A stretch of 64,000 nt of DNA. Source: Stomoxys calcitrans. Lineage: Eukaryota; Arthropoda; Insecta; Diptera; Muscidae. Positions 1-10,071 of this stretch are shown here, piece after piece. Position 1 is the stretch's first letter. Each line of letters begins with the position of its first letter. Under the pieces are notes generated by a model, which saw only the letters and a list, made by a program, of their open reading frames with translations, was not told the origin of the DNA and did not search any database. A program made the translations under genes and the position numbers. The stretch lies in assembly GCF_963082655.1 (NCBI RefSeq), contig NC_081555.1:93000914-93064913 (forward strand), written 5' to 3'.

Positions 1-21
1 CCAGAAATAAGAATTCAATCT

Positions 22-545
22 CTATTCCATTGAATGTATACACCTTCCGAAGCATCCAAAATACCTTTTCATCTCTTGAGGGTATCTAACTCTGCAGATC
101 GTCCATCCGTTTCTTAGTTTTTCCGTCTTCAGCATTTTGTCTGTCCCGTGGACCACCAGCAAAACGAAAACCCATCTTTGTTCCCTTCTATTCGGCATTG
201 TGAGACATATGCTCATGTCGCCCGGAGTTATATCTGTGCGTTTATTTATGGCAGTTTTCACTTCTTCTTCTGTAAACTATGCGTCGAGTTCTAAAATCTC
301 TAGCGTGGCCTTGGTTTAAGATCTTTTACTTCAGCGGCTTCTTTAAGGGTATTCTTGATGGTGTCTCGGAATTGGTTCTTCTTCCCCCCTCTTGCCATCA
401 CAAGCAAAATTGATCCAGTTCTAGTTTTTCTAATGTACCGAAGCAACGTAGGTTTTTTCTAGTTTTACGGACATTCTCTTAGTACATCGGCGTAACTATG
501 GCCTTCTAGAGTTGTAATAACGACCGCTTCAGCTCTTTGTTTTGA
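22..545 (-). pseudogene. LINE ORF1 (gag-like) relic
   Basis: This is a decayed ORF1 of a non-LTR retrotransposon read on the minus strand. From about 545 down to 262 the broken frame gives AEAVVI..SYADVLRE, then a MARGGKKNQFR-like stretch and IKNTLKEAAEVKDL. From 261 to 22 it stays open and ends with WTICRVRYPQEMKRYFGCFG. This is the order seen in ORF1 proteins of R1/I/Jockey-group LINEs: an alpha/beta core followed by CCHC zinc knuckles that bind element RNA. Several stops break the upper half, and the knuckle at the end has lost some cysteine/histidine positions. The window edge cuts off ORF2, if any. The assignment to ORF1 is firm; the clade is not. Confidence 0.65.
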
Positions 546-1745
546 TTTCCGTTATGTGACAAATACAGATTGTGTAATGCCAGCATAATTTGTGTTTCGT
601 ATTAAGGCATCTGCATCTATCTTGACACGAGATTTTAGTGTTGATGATATAATGTTGAATAGTTCCCTGAATCATTGAGAATGATGTTCTGCATTCTTTG
701 ATTTGATAAAAAAATGTTTCCCTACTATTTGACAGCTAAACAATTATGGGGAATACTTAAACGATACCTTGTAATTATTGCGTTCCAGCACTTTGCTATA
801 CAATATTCAATGATCCGAAAAAAATTTGTTTATATTCAAATTCAGTACATATGAAATTTCCAACATTTTATTTCGTTTAGTTCTAAAACTTGTTCATTTT
901 TTAGAAAGCATACAAGTATATAACAATGATGATAGTACTGTTTTTGACCCCAAATCAAAGGTTATCAAGCGTATAGCAGCAAAACAGCAATTTGACAGAA
1001 AACAAAGATTATGAGACACTTTTGAGAGATTAGAATGAAATTTAAAGCGTATAAAGAGATGTATGTACAGCAATACTATTCTATTTTGTTGTACGAATAT
1101 ACTATGCGAACAAAGCATTCGTTAATGAATGTAGTCAATTTAAACATCAAACAAAATGGAATTGAAACAAAAATATGGAGCGAAACCCAAGTTTCTTCTC
1201 ACATTACAAGCTTAGATAAGTGAATGGAAACACTCGTACTTTACCCAATTAGCGCACTCACGAAAAAGTTTCAATGAAAACTGAATTTTGCAATTAGGAA
1301 CAAACTAGAATATTTGAACTTGATATATTTCTACGCGTGATTTTGGTTAAATAACGTGGACCTTAGAAAAGCGACAGTAAATATTTGTGTCTTGCCAAGA
1401 GTATACAACAATATATGAAAAATATTTTGGGTGGGCCAGGGAATCGTCAGAGACACATGTTGGTGCTACGAGAACCAAAAGCACGAAGAGCAACACAAAA
1501 TTATTTTGCAAAATTTAACAAATACAAAATGTTGGTACTTTTGCAAATTAATCCAACATTGAAGGGATTCGTGGCTTGGATGAATTCTAGATTCATACTC
1601 TATTTCGAAGTTTACTAAAGATCTGTATTGTCCTAGTCGGTCAATCGTTTGAACCCAAAGACAGTACGAGAGAGAGGGGCCCTTGTAGCAGAGTTGGTAG
1701 AGAACCACCTGCAGAATAAAGTTAGCCACTCGATGTTCTACATAA
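546..1745. other. Unassigned AT-rich sequence
   Basis: I see no gene or recognisable repeat in this 1.2 kb. Open frames are short and lack codon structure. A tRNA A-box-like stretch (TAGCAGAGTTGG near 1,688) has no matching B-box downstream, so I do not call a tRNA or SINE. Confidence 0.4.
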
Positions 1746-2042
1746 ATATTTCCTATTGATGTAGCTCAGTTGCGATTATAGTTAAGCCGAATCGGTTCAG
1801 ATTTAATCTTCCGATTTTATTCCTTGAGTCTCTTGAAACGGCAATTTTTGCTGTACCAAGTATGGTCGAATCGGTCCATAGCTCTCATATAAATTGATCT
1901 TCCGATTTCACATTACAAGGCAAGAAACACTTATCCGATTTAGCTGAAATTTCGCACTATGTTTTCTCCTATGACCTCCAGCATGAACGTCAGGTATAGT
2001 CCGATCTTCCGATATTACTTCTTAATCCTCTAAAAAGCGTAA
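1746..2042 (+). repeat. mini-me-type central repeat fragment
   Basis: Phrases such as ccgaatcggttcagattt, cttccgattttattccttgag and atccgatttagctgaaattt are diverged versions of the ~153-bp unit found in better copies at 9.3-9.7 and 22.3-23.3 kb. Neither terminus is present. Confidence 0.55.
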
Positions 2043-2043
2043 A

Positions 2044-2303
2044 CCTATGACACTGAACACCTGGGTTCTAATCCTGGCGAGAACATCAGAAAACATTTTT
2101 CAGCGGTGGTTAAAGCCTCCTATTTCTAGCGAAATTTGTGGGGTTCTATCCCAGCAAAAGAATTGCTGAATTTTCAGAAGCTTTGTAAGAGAAATTCAAA
2201 CTACCCAGCACTACCGGAGCACCATGTTCACGGTCGAAATTACAATGCAATGTCTCACTTGAATGTGCTTTCACTATGTCTGCTATGTTGTGTAGCGCAT
2301 TCA
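2044..2303 (+). repeat. tRNA-SINE-derived tandem unit, copy 1
   Basis: The unit opens with cctatgacactgaacacctg and a decayed tRNA B-box (gggttctaatcctggc), followed by the gcggtggtt and gcgaaatttgtg body found in the SINE at 6,854. The A-box half is missing. The same 260 bp recurs immediately downstream. Confidence 0.6.
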
Positions 2304-2560
2304 CCTATGACACTGAACACCTGGGTTCTAATCCTGGCGAGAACATCAGAAAACATTTTTCAGCTATGGTTATCGTCTCCTAATTCTGACGAAATTTGTG
2401 AGTTACTATCCCAGCAAAAGACATGTTGAATTTTCAGAAGCTTTGTAAAGGAAATGCAAGCCTCCCAGCGCTGCTGGTGCAATAAGTTCGCGGGTGAAAT
2501 TATAAGGCAATGTCTCACTTGAATGCGCCTTCACTATGTTTTGCAATTCAGCGCTTTTAG
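2304..2560 (+). repeat. tRNA-SINE-derived tandem unit, copy 2
   Basis: This is a direct repeat of the preceding unit, offset by exactly 260 bp, with the same B-box-like start and the same divergent second half (ttttcagaagctttgtaa, caatgtctcacttgaatg). The second half is not shared with the full SINE, so the duplicated unit is a chimera. Confidence 0.6.
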
Positions 2561-2808
2561 AAGCCCAAAATGGAGAATAAAAATCATTACCACTTCACTG
2601 ATTTTTCCTTATTAATCCAATCGTCGTTTAAAATCGCTACATGTACTACCGTTAGTTTAGGGTCATGTCATAAATACAAAAACAAAGCATCCATACAGGA
2701 GTGCAACCTAATATGCGGAGGAAGAAGCACCTACTTACACTAGTGCACCGAAAATGCGCTAGTTTCAGCACTTCAATTTTTTTGCATCGCGTTACAATTA
2801 ACACATTC

Positions 2809-2918
2809 TTTGGTCCCTTTTCATTGAGCTTAAACTTGAATGGGATATCACTGATAAGTCAGAAGTTTACCCCTGTTCATTATTGGAATGTTCATGGGCA
2901 AATTTGCATTTGCAGATA
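2809..2918 (+). repeat. SINE 3' half
   Basis: The stretch ttcattgagcttaaacttga, then gtttacccctgttcattat and ggaatgttcatgggcaaatt matches the 3' half of the SINE at 6,854-7,173. No tRNA-like head precedes it. Confidence 0.65.
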
Positions 2919-3154
2919 GGGCTCGCTTCCTGTCAACTCTTCTGCTTCGAAATTTAAAATTTATTAAGGCCGCCCCAGACATTTGCATCCAAATCAGGAT
3001 GATATCTTTGTACGCTACTGCAGAAGTAACTTTGCATTCTAAATGGCAATGATCGGTATATTCCATTTAGGAGAAGGTGTTGATTTTGCAAGTGTGACAA
3101 TCCGTAGACACTGGGAGAGACACGCATCTGCTGCCGTGTCTGCATGAAAGATGT

Positions 3155-4530
3155 CTAAACCCGCTTGATATGCCGCTAGATCTAAAGGTTCTCTCTTGTA
3201 GCTTTAAACCTCACGCTCTAGATCTTGTAGATCTATCTACCTCTGGCATCTGGGCGGTGGATACCTATCTACAGGATGATGATTTCGATGGTCTCTGCTG
3301 TAACTTCCCAGAAGGTTTTGCTTAGACAGCATGATGTCTTCACACGCGTAGAATTTTTTTCTCCTGATGGAGGTGGTCCACATGAGAACTGAAGAGACAG
3401 TTCGTCGCAGTTCGACAAATCTTAATATTATTCCATGTCACAGAGCTGACGAGACCACACTGGCTCCTTACCACAGACCGGCCCATTTGCATTGTACGTG
3501 GTCAACAAGGTTTCTTTGTCAGCACCCCAAGTGATGTCGGCAAGTGTTTTGAGGACCTTGTTTCTACTTTTGACCTTATCGCTAATTGTTGTGCCATGTG
3601 GGGAGAATGTGAAAAAGCTGGTAAATGTGACACCAAGTATTTTGGGACACTTGATGGTCGGAGTCATTTCTCCATCGACCATCAGTCAGCGCGGCATTTA
3701 CATCACACGTATTTGTAGTGTACAATGTGGCTGAAAAATTTGGTGGCAGATATCTTCAGATCTATTGCAGCGATATAAGAGGCAAGTGCGTCGATGTAGA
3801 CATTCAACCTATAGCAGATGTCTTCAACGGGTCGGGGGCCTAATGCTATGATCGTACAATCGTCCGCATGTGATACGATCTCTATCCCGTCTGGGGGGAG
3901 TGCAATGGAGAATAAGTAGAGGTTAAATAGTGCCGGAGATATCATCCCGCCGTTTCACTCTAAATTTGACAAAAGGCTCTACGGTGCTTCGACTTTTTAT
4001 CCCTAAATTATTTAAAAGACTGGCGACCACACAGATAATACGCGACCCAGCGTTTCAGGCCTGGATAGAGGGACGTGTTGGCGATGTCCTCATATAATTT
4101 GGCATGGCTGACCGTGTCGAATGCCTTCGATAGGTCCAGTGCCACGAGGTTCGTCCTATCACATTGCCTGGCTTGATTGAAGCCACGGCAGATGTGTGTG
4201 TTGATCGCATGCAAGGCAATTATTGTGGTATGCAGTATTCGAAATCCATGCTGATGCTCGGCGAATTGAAATTCTCCAACTTGCCTCGGGGGGGAGTAGT
4301 GCCTCAAGCGTCTTGACTAATCAAGAGAAAAGGGAGATCGGTCTATACGACCCCCCCCCCAAACTCGAGTCCTTTCCAGGCTTCAGTAGCAGGCTTACTC
4401 TGCCCATCTTCCAGACATCGGGAACTATAAGAGTGCTCAAAGGCAGGTTGAGCATCGTTTTAAGGTACTCAACTCCAGGTAGATTCAGATTCTTCAGCAT
4501 CAATGTAGAGATTCCTTCAGGGCCCAACGC
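3155..4530 (-). pseudogene. Jockey-type reverse transcriptase relic
   Basis: Ordered RT blocks can be read on the minus strand. MGPEGISTLMLKNL (about 4,525) and KMGRVSLLLKPGKD..YRPISL (4.3-4.4 kb) are blocks 1-2. LVALDLSKAFDTVSHAKLYEDI (about 4.1 kb) holds the first catalytic aspartate. MISPALFNLYL (3.94 kb) is the P-x-S-P-x-L-F block, and VSHADDCTII (about 3.86 kb) is the Y/FADD box with Tyr replaced by His. ILGVTFTSFFTF and DITWGADKETLLTTY (3.4-3.7 kb) are the thumb. At least four separate frames are needed, so this is a pseudogene. Confidence 0.8.
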
Positions 4531-4829
4531 CTAAGATGACTTGGCACCATGGATGACATATGTAACTTTGCCCACGGTAAATTGTTATGACTGTCCATCG
4601 GCTTGGAGACCACGCATACGACGAATGGCTCTCCTCCTAGTCCTGTCAATCTCTGGATGCACAATAAATTGCATCTCTTCGGATCAGTAACAGTTATGTC
4701 GCCAAAAGTGACTGAGGTCCTGTTATCTCGTCTAACGTGCCTCGAGATTAACTTGAAAGTAGACCACAGCTTGCCTAAACCGGTACCTAAGTAACATAGC
4801 TCCAAGTGTCCTAGCCACAAATTCTCTTA

Positions 4830-5362
4830 TGTGCGTTGACTACTCTGTCAATTTCTAGATTCAGCTGCATCTCCTCGTAATTCAACTTGCAATACGTGGA
4901 GTTTTCAATCTGCTCTGCCTCGCTCGTCGTTACCTAGGGGAGATTGCCATGAAACGTCATGCGTATTTAAGTCTCCTAGAACCAAACGAACACGTTGTAT
5001 ATCTATATCCCGGCAGTACCGGACTTGACCGCTATCCCGATTCACTCCATGTTGGGGTCACTAGCGCTAGGCGCAGGGGAGATAAGTCTATACTGCACGG
5101 AAAGGTGTGTCACATTCCTTAAGCGATCCTTAGGTAGCATATTGTATCCGTGATAACTGTGAAAGCTGCAGGTGTTGGTCAGCTTTGTCTCCTGAATCGG
5201 TGCAACCAATATGTTCTTCAGACTCATAAAATCTACTACCTCGTCGATCTTGCCGCTCAGACCATTGCAATTCAATTGCAAAAAAGCTACACATCTGGCA
5301 CTGGTCTGGTAATATTGGGGCTTGGATGCTGCTGTTGCCGCACGCGGGAGGTCGGGAGTCAC
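4830..5362 (-). pseudogene. Jockey-type endonuclease (APE) relic
   Basis: The minus frame contains FLQLNCNGLSGKIDEVVDFM, then ILVAPIQETKL. These are the first and second conserved blocks of the apurinic-type endonuclease that nicks target DNA in LINEs: the N-containing first strand and the catalytic QE(T/S)KL block with its glutamate. Downstream blocks (the GDFN and SDH equivalents) are not readable because of frameshifts around 4.8-5.05 kb. The frame is closed by stops. Confidence 0.7.
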
Positions 5363-5485
5363 TTAATCCGTCCACAAGGATGCCGAAGGCGGCGACGACG
5401 ACGCTTGTGACCCTGTAATGTCTGTGTTCGTACCTTGCAACATATTCAGTGTGACTATAATCACGTAGTGATGGTTACACCTCAC

Positions 5486-5700
5486 CTACACCGACCGATG
5501 ATGGATGCGGTTCTGGCAAACCGAACAGAATCTGGGTGAAGGGTTCTTTTCAATCTCGGCACGGACCAGAAGCGTGCGGTGAAGGCACTCCGTGATGTGC
5601 CTTTCCCATATCGAAAAATGGAGGTACACGTGCACTGAGGCGGCAGCCCTTGCCGAGGGGGATTCCATTGGGTCTATCCGATGCGTACAACTGGATGCCA
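5486..5700 (-). pseudogene. LINE leader with 2A-like and Cys motif
   Basis: This short minus-strand frame reads ...LLVRAEIEKNPSPRFCSVCQNRIHHRSV and then stops. AEIEKNPSP (5,534-5,560) closely resembles the 2A ribosome-skipping consensus DxExNPGP, with Gly replaced by Ser. It is followed directly by C-x2-C, the start of a zinc-binding segment. In some non-LTR elements a 2A sequence sits ahead of the ORF2 endonuclease, which is the position here. The apparent N-terminal 20 residues are read through an adjoining LINE 3' end and do not belong to the protein. Confidence 0.45.
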
Positions 5701-5713
5701 TGGGATTGACTGG

Positions 5714-5794
5714 CTGGCTTAGGTGAATGTCCATAGTGGCATGGGGCAGATTAAGATTTTCACTCTCTTTTCAACCTAACCTAACCTTACCTAA
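5714..5794 (+). repeat. Solo LINE 3' end with CCTAA tail
   Basis: ggcttaggtgaatgtccata, gtggcatggggcagatta and a terminal caacctaacctaacctta match the 3' ends of the I/LOA-like LINEs at 14.6 and 38.8 kb. Only about 80 bp of the element is present, as expected of extreme 5' truncation. Confidence 0.65.
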
Positions 5795-6822
5795 AGCTAG
5801 GTGCTTGAAATTTTGCACAAATTCTTCTTATTACGGTTGGTCGTTTGGGATTGTAAATGAGCCAAATCGGTCCATGTTTTGATATAGCTGTCATATAAAC
5901 CGATCTCCTGATTAGACTACTTGAGCTTTTAGAGGGCGCAGTTTTCATACGATTTGTCTAAAATTTGCACGTTGCCTTTTGTTATGACTTTTAACAATTG
6001 TGCTAAGTACGGTTGAAATTGCTCAATAACCTGATATAGCTGCCATATAATCCGATCTTGGATCTTTACTTCTTGAGCCACTAGAGGGCGTAATTCTCAA
6101 CCGATTTGGTTGAAATTTTGTACGAAGCGTTTTGCTATGACTTTCAACAACTGTGCCAAGTATGGATCAAATCGGTCTATAACCTGATATAGCGGTCATA
6201 TAAACCGATCTTCGATCTTGACTTCTTGACCCACTGGAGGGTTCAATTATTACTTGATTTGCCTGATTAGCTGTCATATAGACCGATCTGGGATCTTTAC
6301 TTCTAGAGGACGCAATTCTTATCCGATTTGGCTGAAATCTGCGCGTTGCGTTTTGTTATGACTTTCAACAGCTATGCTAAGGATGGTTCAAATAGGTACG
6401 TAATCTTATATAGCTGCCATATAAACCGCTCCTGGATCTTGACTTCTTGAGCTACTAGAGGGGGCAATTCTCATCCGATTTGGTTGAAATTGTCCACGAA
6501 GTGTTTGGTTATGACTCCCAAAACTGTGGTGAGTATGGTGCAAATCGGTACGTAACCTGATATAGCGCCCATATAAACCGATCTTCGATCTTGACTTCTT
6601 GAACCTCTGGAGAGCTCAATTATTACTTGATTTGCTTCAAAATTTTGGAGGTGATATTTTTCTACAACTTCTAACAGTCATGAGAAGTACGGTGCATATC
6701 GAACTGTAACTTGATGTAGCTCTCTTATATTCGAAAAAAAAAATTCAAAGAACTTGTCACATGATGGAAGGAATATAAGACTCGGCCCGGCCGAACTTAT
6801 TGCGCTTTTACTTGTTTTCGTT
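5795..6822 (+). mobile_element. mini-me/DINE-1-type element, 5'-truncated
   Basis: It holds at least five diverged units of the ~150-bp block (ctgatatagctgccatataa, ccgatcttgg, gacttcttgagccactagag, atccgatttggttgaaattt). It ends with a GC-rich palindrome (cggcccggccga) followed by acttattgcgcttttacttg, the usual 3' terminus. The 5' (GTCY)n part is missing; the left end lies against a LINE 3' tail. Confidence 0.75.
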
Positions 6823-6853
6823 CTACCTAATAACCTCTAATCTAACGAAATTT

Positions 6854-7173
6854 GGAGGTCACCGTAGCGCAGAGGTTAGCATGTCCGCCTATGACGCTGA
6901 ACGCCTGGGTTCGAATCCTGGCAAGACCATCAGAAAAAATTTTCAGCGGTGGTTTTCCCCTCCTAATGCTGGCAACATTTGTGAGGTAATATGCCATGTA
7001 GAACTTCTCTCCGAAGAGATGTCGCACTGCGGCACGCCGTTCGGACTCGGCTATAAAAAGGAGGCCCCTTATCATTGAGCTTAAACTTGAATCGGACTGC
7101 ACTCTTTGATATGTGAGAAGTTTGCCCCTGTTCCTTAGTGGAATGTTCATGGGCAAAATTTGCAATTTGCAGT
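6854..7173 (+). mobile_element. tRNA-derived SINE
   Basis: The head has both RNA polymerase III promoter boxes. The A-box is tagcgcagaggttagc (6,865-6,880). The B-box is ggttcgaatcc (6,908-6,918), spaced as in tRNAs. A tRNA-unrelated body follows (gcggtggttttcccctccta, gagatgtcgcactgcggcac, ttcggactcggctataaaaa) and a tail ending aaaatttgcaatttgca. The source tRNA is unclear because the anticodon arm does not fold cleanly. Related copies lie at 2.0-2.9, 8.5 and 25.8 kb. Confidence 0.8.
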
Positions 7174-7179
7174 TTAACC

Positions 7180-8270
7180 AAATAACAGCGGCTGGGGTAA
7201 AAGGCAACACTTATCCTTCAAATCTGCAGGAGGGCCATTGGCATAAGTTGGAGACTTTTCCAAAACATTTTTGTAAAATTTTGATAATTAAGAAAATAAA
7301 TTCAAATGATCTTTGAGTCCATTTCAATAAATGTCTTGTTTAACCTTTAACCCCTAATCCCTCACCCATACAAATTTTCTGATGCAATCGCCTACATTCA
7401 AAAAATGCTTAAAACTCATTAAAGAGAAATTTTTTTTAATTTTTTATTAATCGAACACGATACATTAATTTGGCGATGAGGTTTTTGCGCTTTAGCACTA
7501 AATTCAAGCGCACTCTTGTATAACAATTAATTACCTTGTGTTCGCCGCCAAACATGAAAAAAAAATCGATTAATTGCATTTTTTTAATATGTTATTACCA
7601 TTTTTGAATAAATCAAGTGTTTGGCATGTGTGAGTTTTACTATGGCTTTCGACAATGAGGCGGCACACAGGTACTCTCACATTTTCGCTATAAATTGTTA
7701 ATGTGCATAGCACACGAAATACGCTTGGAGCATTGGTTGCTTGGCTTTAACCTCTAATTGTTGTAGTATTGCGGGGGAAATTTTTGGCAGCCCACGAGAA
7801 TGTTAAAAAGCGACGGTACACCCACCCTAACACTAGGAAATGTGTGACACCAATACAAAAATATTTATAAATCATTTTGTACAGTAAGACGAGAGTATCA
7901 TATGTATGTGGTAAAGACAAACAAACTGGCGTAAAGCAAAAACAATAATTTGCCGTACAAAAAAAAAAAAAAAAAAAAACAACAACAACAACAACAGAAA
8001 TATGATAAACACCACTATCATTGGCAACAATGTGAAATATGAGAGATTTCGTGGAAACAGCACCCCACATGAAATTAATTTTAAAACAATCGCATCACTG
8101 AGATTTTTTTTTACTTTCGAATTGGTTTTGCGATAGACGGTTTCTCAGAATATACTTACGATAATTGTCAATGAATTGCTATTTACCTGAAACGAAAAAC
8201 AAGAAATTTCTATAATCAGTATAAATAAGCACAAGAGGTAATTGAAATAAATTATAATGAAAGTTTTAAG
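7180..8270. other. Unassigned AT-rich sequence with A-tract and (CAA)n
   Basis: No gene is recognisable. It is AT-rich, with several T- or A-runs and one simple repeat: about 20 A's followed by (caa)n at 7,959-7,996. Minus-strand open frames through the A-tract (poly-Phe) are artefacts of that repeat. Confidence 0.4.
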
Positions 8271-8275
8271 TAATT

Positions 8276-8345
8276 ACAGGTAAAAGAGTTCGGCTGGGCC
8301 GCATCTTGGGAACCCACCATTATGGATTCTGCTAACGATTTATAC
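8276..8345 (-). repeat. mini-me-type 3' end, solo
   Basis: aggtaaaagagttcggctgg, gccgcatcttgggaacccac and cattatggattctgct are the reverse complement of the mini-me 3' terminus and subterminal region seen at 21,970-22,030. Confidence 0.55.
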
Positions 8346-8469
8346 AAAACTAGCCGAACCGGGCCCACTCCTCTGCGCCTTCTTTAACTCTCTATTATCT
8401 TTTAGTCTTGGGACACTTCGCCCCGAATGTGTATATCGAATTGGTGCCACCGCAGCCTATTTCCGCACA

Positions 8470-8712
8470 AAACGTTGAAAGCCAGCGTTCAAATCCTGGC
8501 GATAACATCCGACAAAATTTAAAGCGGTGGTGATCCCCTTTTAATGCTGGCGACGTTTGCCATGCATGGTCATGTAAAAATTCTCCCCAAAGAGATGTCG
8601 CACTGCGGCACCTCATTCGGACTCGCCTATAAAAAAAAGTCCCATATCATTGAGTTTAAACTTGAATCGAAAAGGGTTCATTGATGTGTGAGTGAAAAGT
8701 GTGCCCCTTCTC
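8470..8712 (+). repeat. tRNA-SINE copy, head lost
   Basis: It starts in a mutated B-box (cgttcaaatcctggcgataa) and continues with the SINE body (gcggtggtgatcccctttta, gagatgtcgcactgcggcac, ttgagtttaaacttgaatcg). The A-box is missing and the 3' tail is diverged. Confidence 0.65.
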
Positions 8713-8724
8713 GGTTCCTGGGTA

Positions 8725-9031
8725 AATTTTTACTCCACTCCCAAATACCTTCCTTTTGGGTTTAAAGAGACACTTGGCCCTTAATGTAAATATACGCTTC
8801 GTGGTCTACTTTCAAATAAATTTTGTATGAACCCCATAATGGCATGATCGGTAAATAAATTCTGTTTGAAGGTGGGATGCACCCCAGGGACTTTGTCCTG
8901 AAAATTAGTATCAATTTCCCACAAATCAATCAATTTAAACATCAAATAGCTTTTATATAATATGGTGGTGTTTTCGGGTGGGGCACTTTCCCAAACACAT
9001 GGTTCTTCAATTGGATATCAAATTCGTTTTT
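8725..9031 (-). repeat. Helitron-like ~130-bp-unit repeat, part 1
   Basis: Reverse-strand copy of the family best seen at 29.3-30.5 kb (units of tcaaatgaaaggtatttg, gatatccaa, caagtgtttgggggaccg). It stops abruptly inside a T-run at 9,031, where a mini-me element begins; the same family resumes at 10,072. Confidence 0.6.
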
Positions 9032-10071
9032 TATACCCTCCACCATAAGATGGGGGGTATACTAATTTCGTCATTCTGTTTGTAACTACTCGAAATATTC
9101 GTCTGAGACCCCATAAGTATATATATTCTTGATCGTCGTGACATTTTATGTCGATCTAGCCATGTCCGTCCGTCTGTCCGTCCGTCCGTCCGTCCGTCCG
9201 TCCGTCTGTCTGTCGAAAGCACGCTTACTTCCGAAGGAGTAAAGCTAGCCGCTTGAAATTTTGCACAAATACTTCTTATTAGTGTAGGTCGGTTGGTATT
9301 GTAAATGGGCCATATCGGTCCATGTTTTGATATAGCTGTCATATAAACCGATCTTGGGTCTTGACTTCTTGAGCCTCTAGAGGGCGCAATTCTTATCCGA
9401 TTTGAATGAATTTTGGTACTACGTGTTTTGTTATGATATCCAACAACTATGCCAAGAATGGTTCAAATCGGTCCATAACCTGATATAGCTGTCATATAAA
9501 CCGATCTTGGGTCTTGACTTCTTGAGCCTCTAGAGGGCGCAATTCTTATCCGATTTGAATGAATTTTGACACGACGTGTTTTGTTATGATATCCAACAAC
9601 TGTGCCAAGTATGGTTCAATTCGGTTCATAACCTGATATAGCTGTCATATAAACCGATCTGGGATCTTGACTTCTTGAGCCTCTAGAGGTCGCAATTATT
9701 ATCCGATTTGCCTGAAATTTTGTACGAGGGATTCTCTCATGACCATCAACATACGTGTTTATTATGGTCTGAATCGGTCTATAGCCCGATACAGCTTCCA
9801 TATAAATCGATCTCTCTATTTTACTTCTTGAGCCCCCAAAGGGCGCAATTCTTATTCGAATTGGCTGACATTTTACACAGGCCTCCAACATATAATTTAA
9901 TTGAGGTCCAAACCGGACCATATCTTGATATCGCTCTAATAGCAGAGGAAATCTTTTCTTATATCCTTTTTTCCCAAAGAAGAGATGCCCGGAAAAGAAC
10001 TCGACAAATGCGATCCATGGTGGAGGGTATATAAGATTCGGCCCGGCCGAACTTAGCACGCTTTTACTTGT
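9032..10071 (+). mobile_element. Complete mini-me/DINE-1-type element
   Basis: The 5' end is tataccctccaccataagat. It continues with tatattcttgatcgtcgtga, a gtcgatctagccatgtccgt core and a (GTCY)n microsatellite (9,166-9,215). The central part has 152-154-bp tandem units (9.30-9.85 kb). The 3' end has tccatggtggagggtatata, an inverted match to the 5' end. This is followed by the hairpin ttcggcccggccgaa and cttagcacgcttttacttg. Dipteran 'mini-me' elements are known for this (GTCY)n core, and DINE-1/Helentron-type elements for subterminal inverted repeats, central tandem repeats and a 3' hairpin. It encodes nothing; the 147-residue minus frame is a by-product of the repeats. Confidence 0.8.

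Larger units (their letters stand above)
3155..5710 (-). mobile_element. Jockey-type non-LTR retrotransposon, decayed
   Basis: A minus-strand LINE in which a zinc/2A-like leader (5.5 kb), an endonuclease start (about 5.3 kb), reverse transcriptase (about 4.5-3.7 kb) and the RT C-terminus (3.4-3.2 kb) occur in the right order but are broken by stops and frameshifts. The region from about 3,240 down to 3,155 matches a second, 5'-truncated copy at 44.2-44.7 kb. The last part of the C-terminal domain and the 3' UTR are absent. At the 5' side it abuts an unrelated LINE 3' end (5,714). The clade call rests on the RT C-terminal phrases (ITWGADKETLLTTY and MLSKQNLLGSY); it cannot encode protein now. 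Confidence 0.8.

Noticed and set aside
1683..1735. A tRNA gene suggested by TAGCAGAGTTGGTAGAG
   Set aside because: No B-box or foldable cloverleaf follows; at most a worn A-box.
7872..8070. Minus frames with a poly-Phe run
   Set aside because: Produced by the A-tract and (CAA)n repeat.
9166..9215. A CRISPR-like or regulatory repeat at the GTCC/GTCT runs
   Set aside because: It is the (GTCY)n microsatellite built into mini-me elements; the genome is eukaryotic.
9616..10059. A 147-residue minus frame
   Set aside because: It lies wholly within mini-me units and the 3' hairpin; same repeat artefact.
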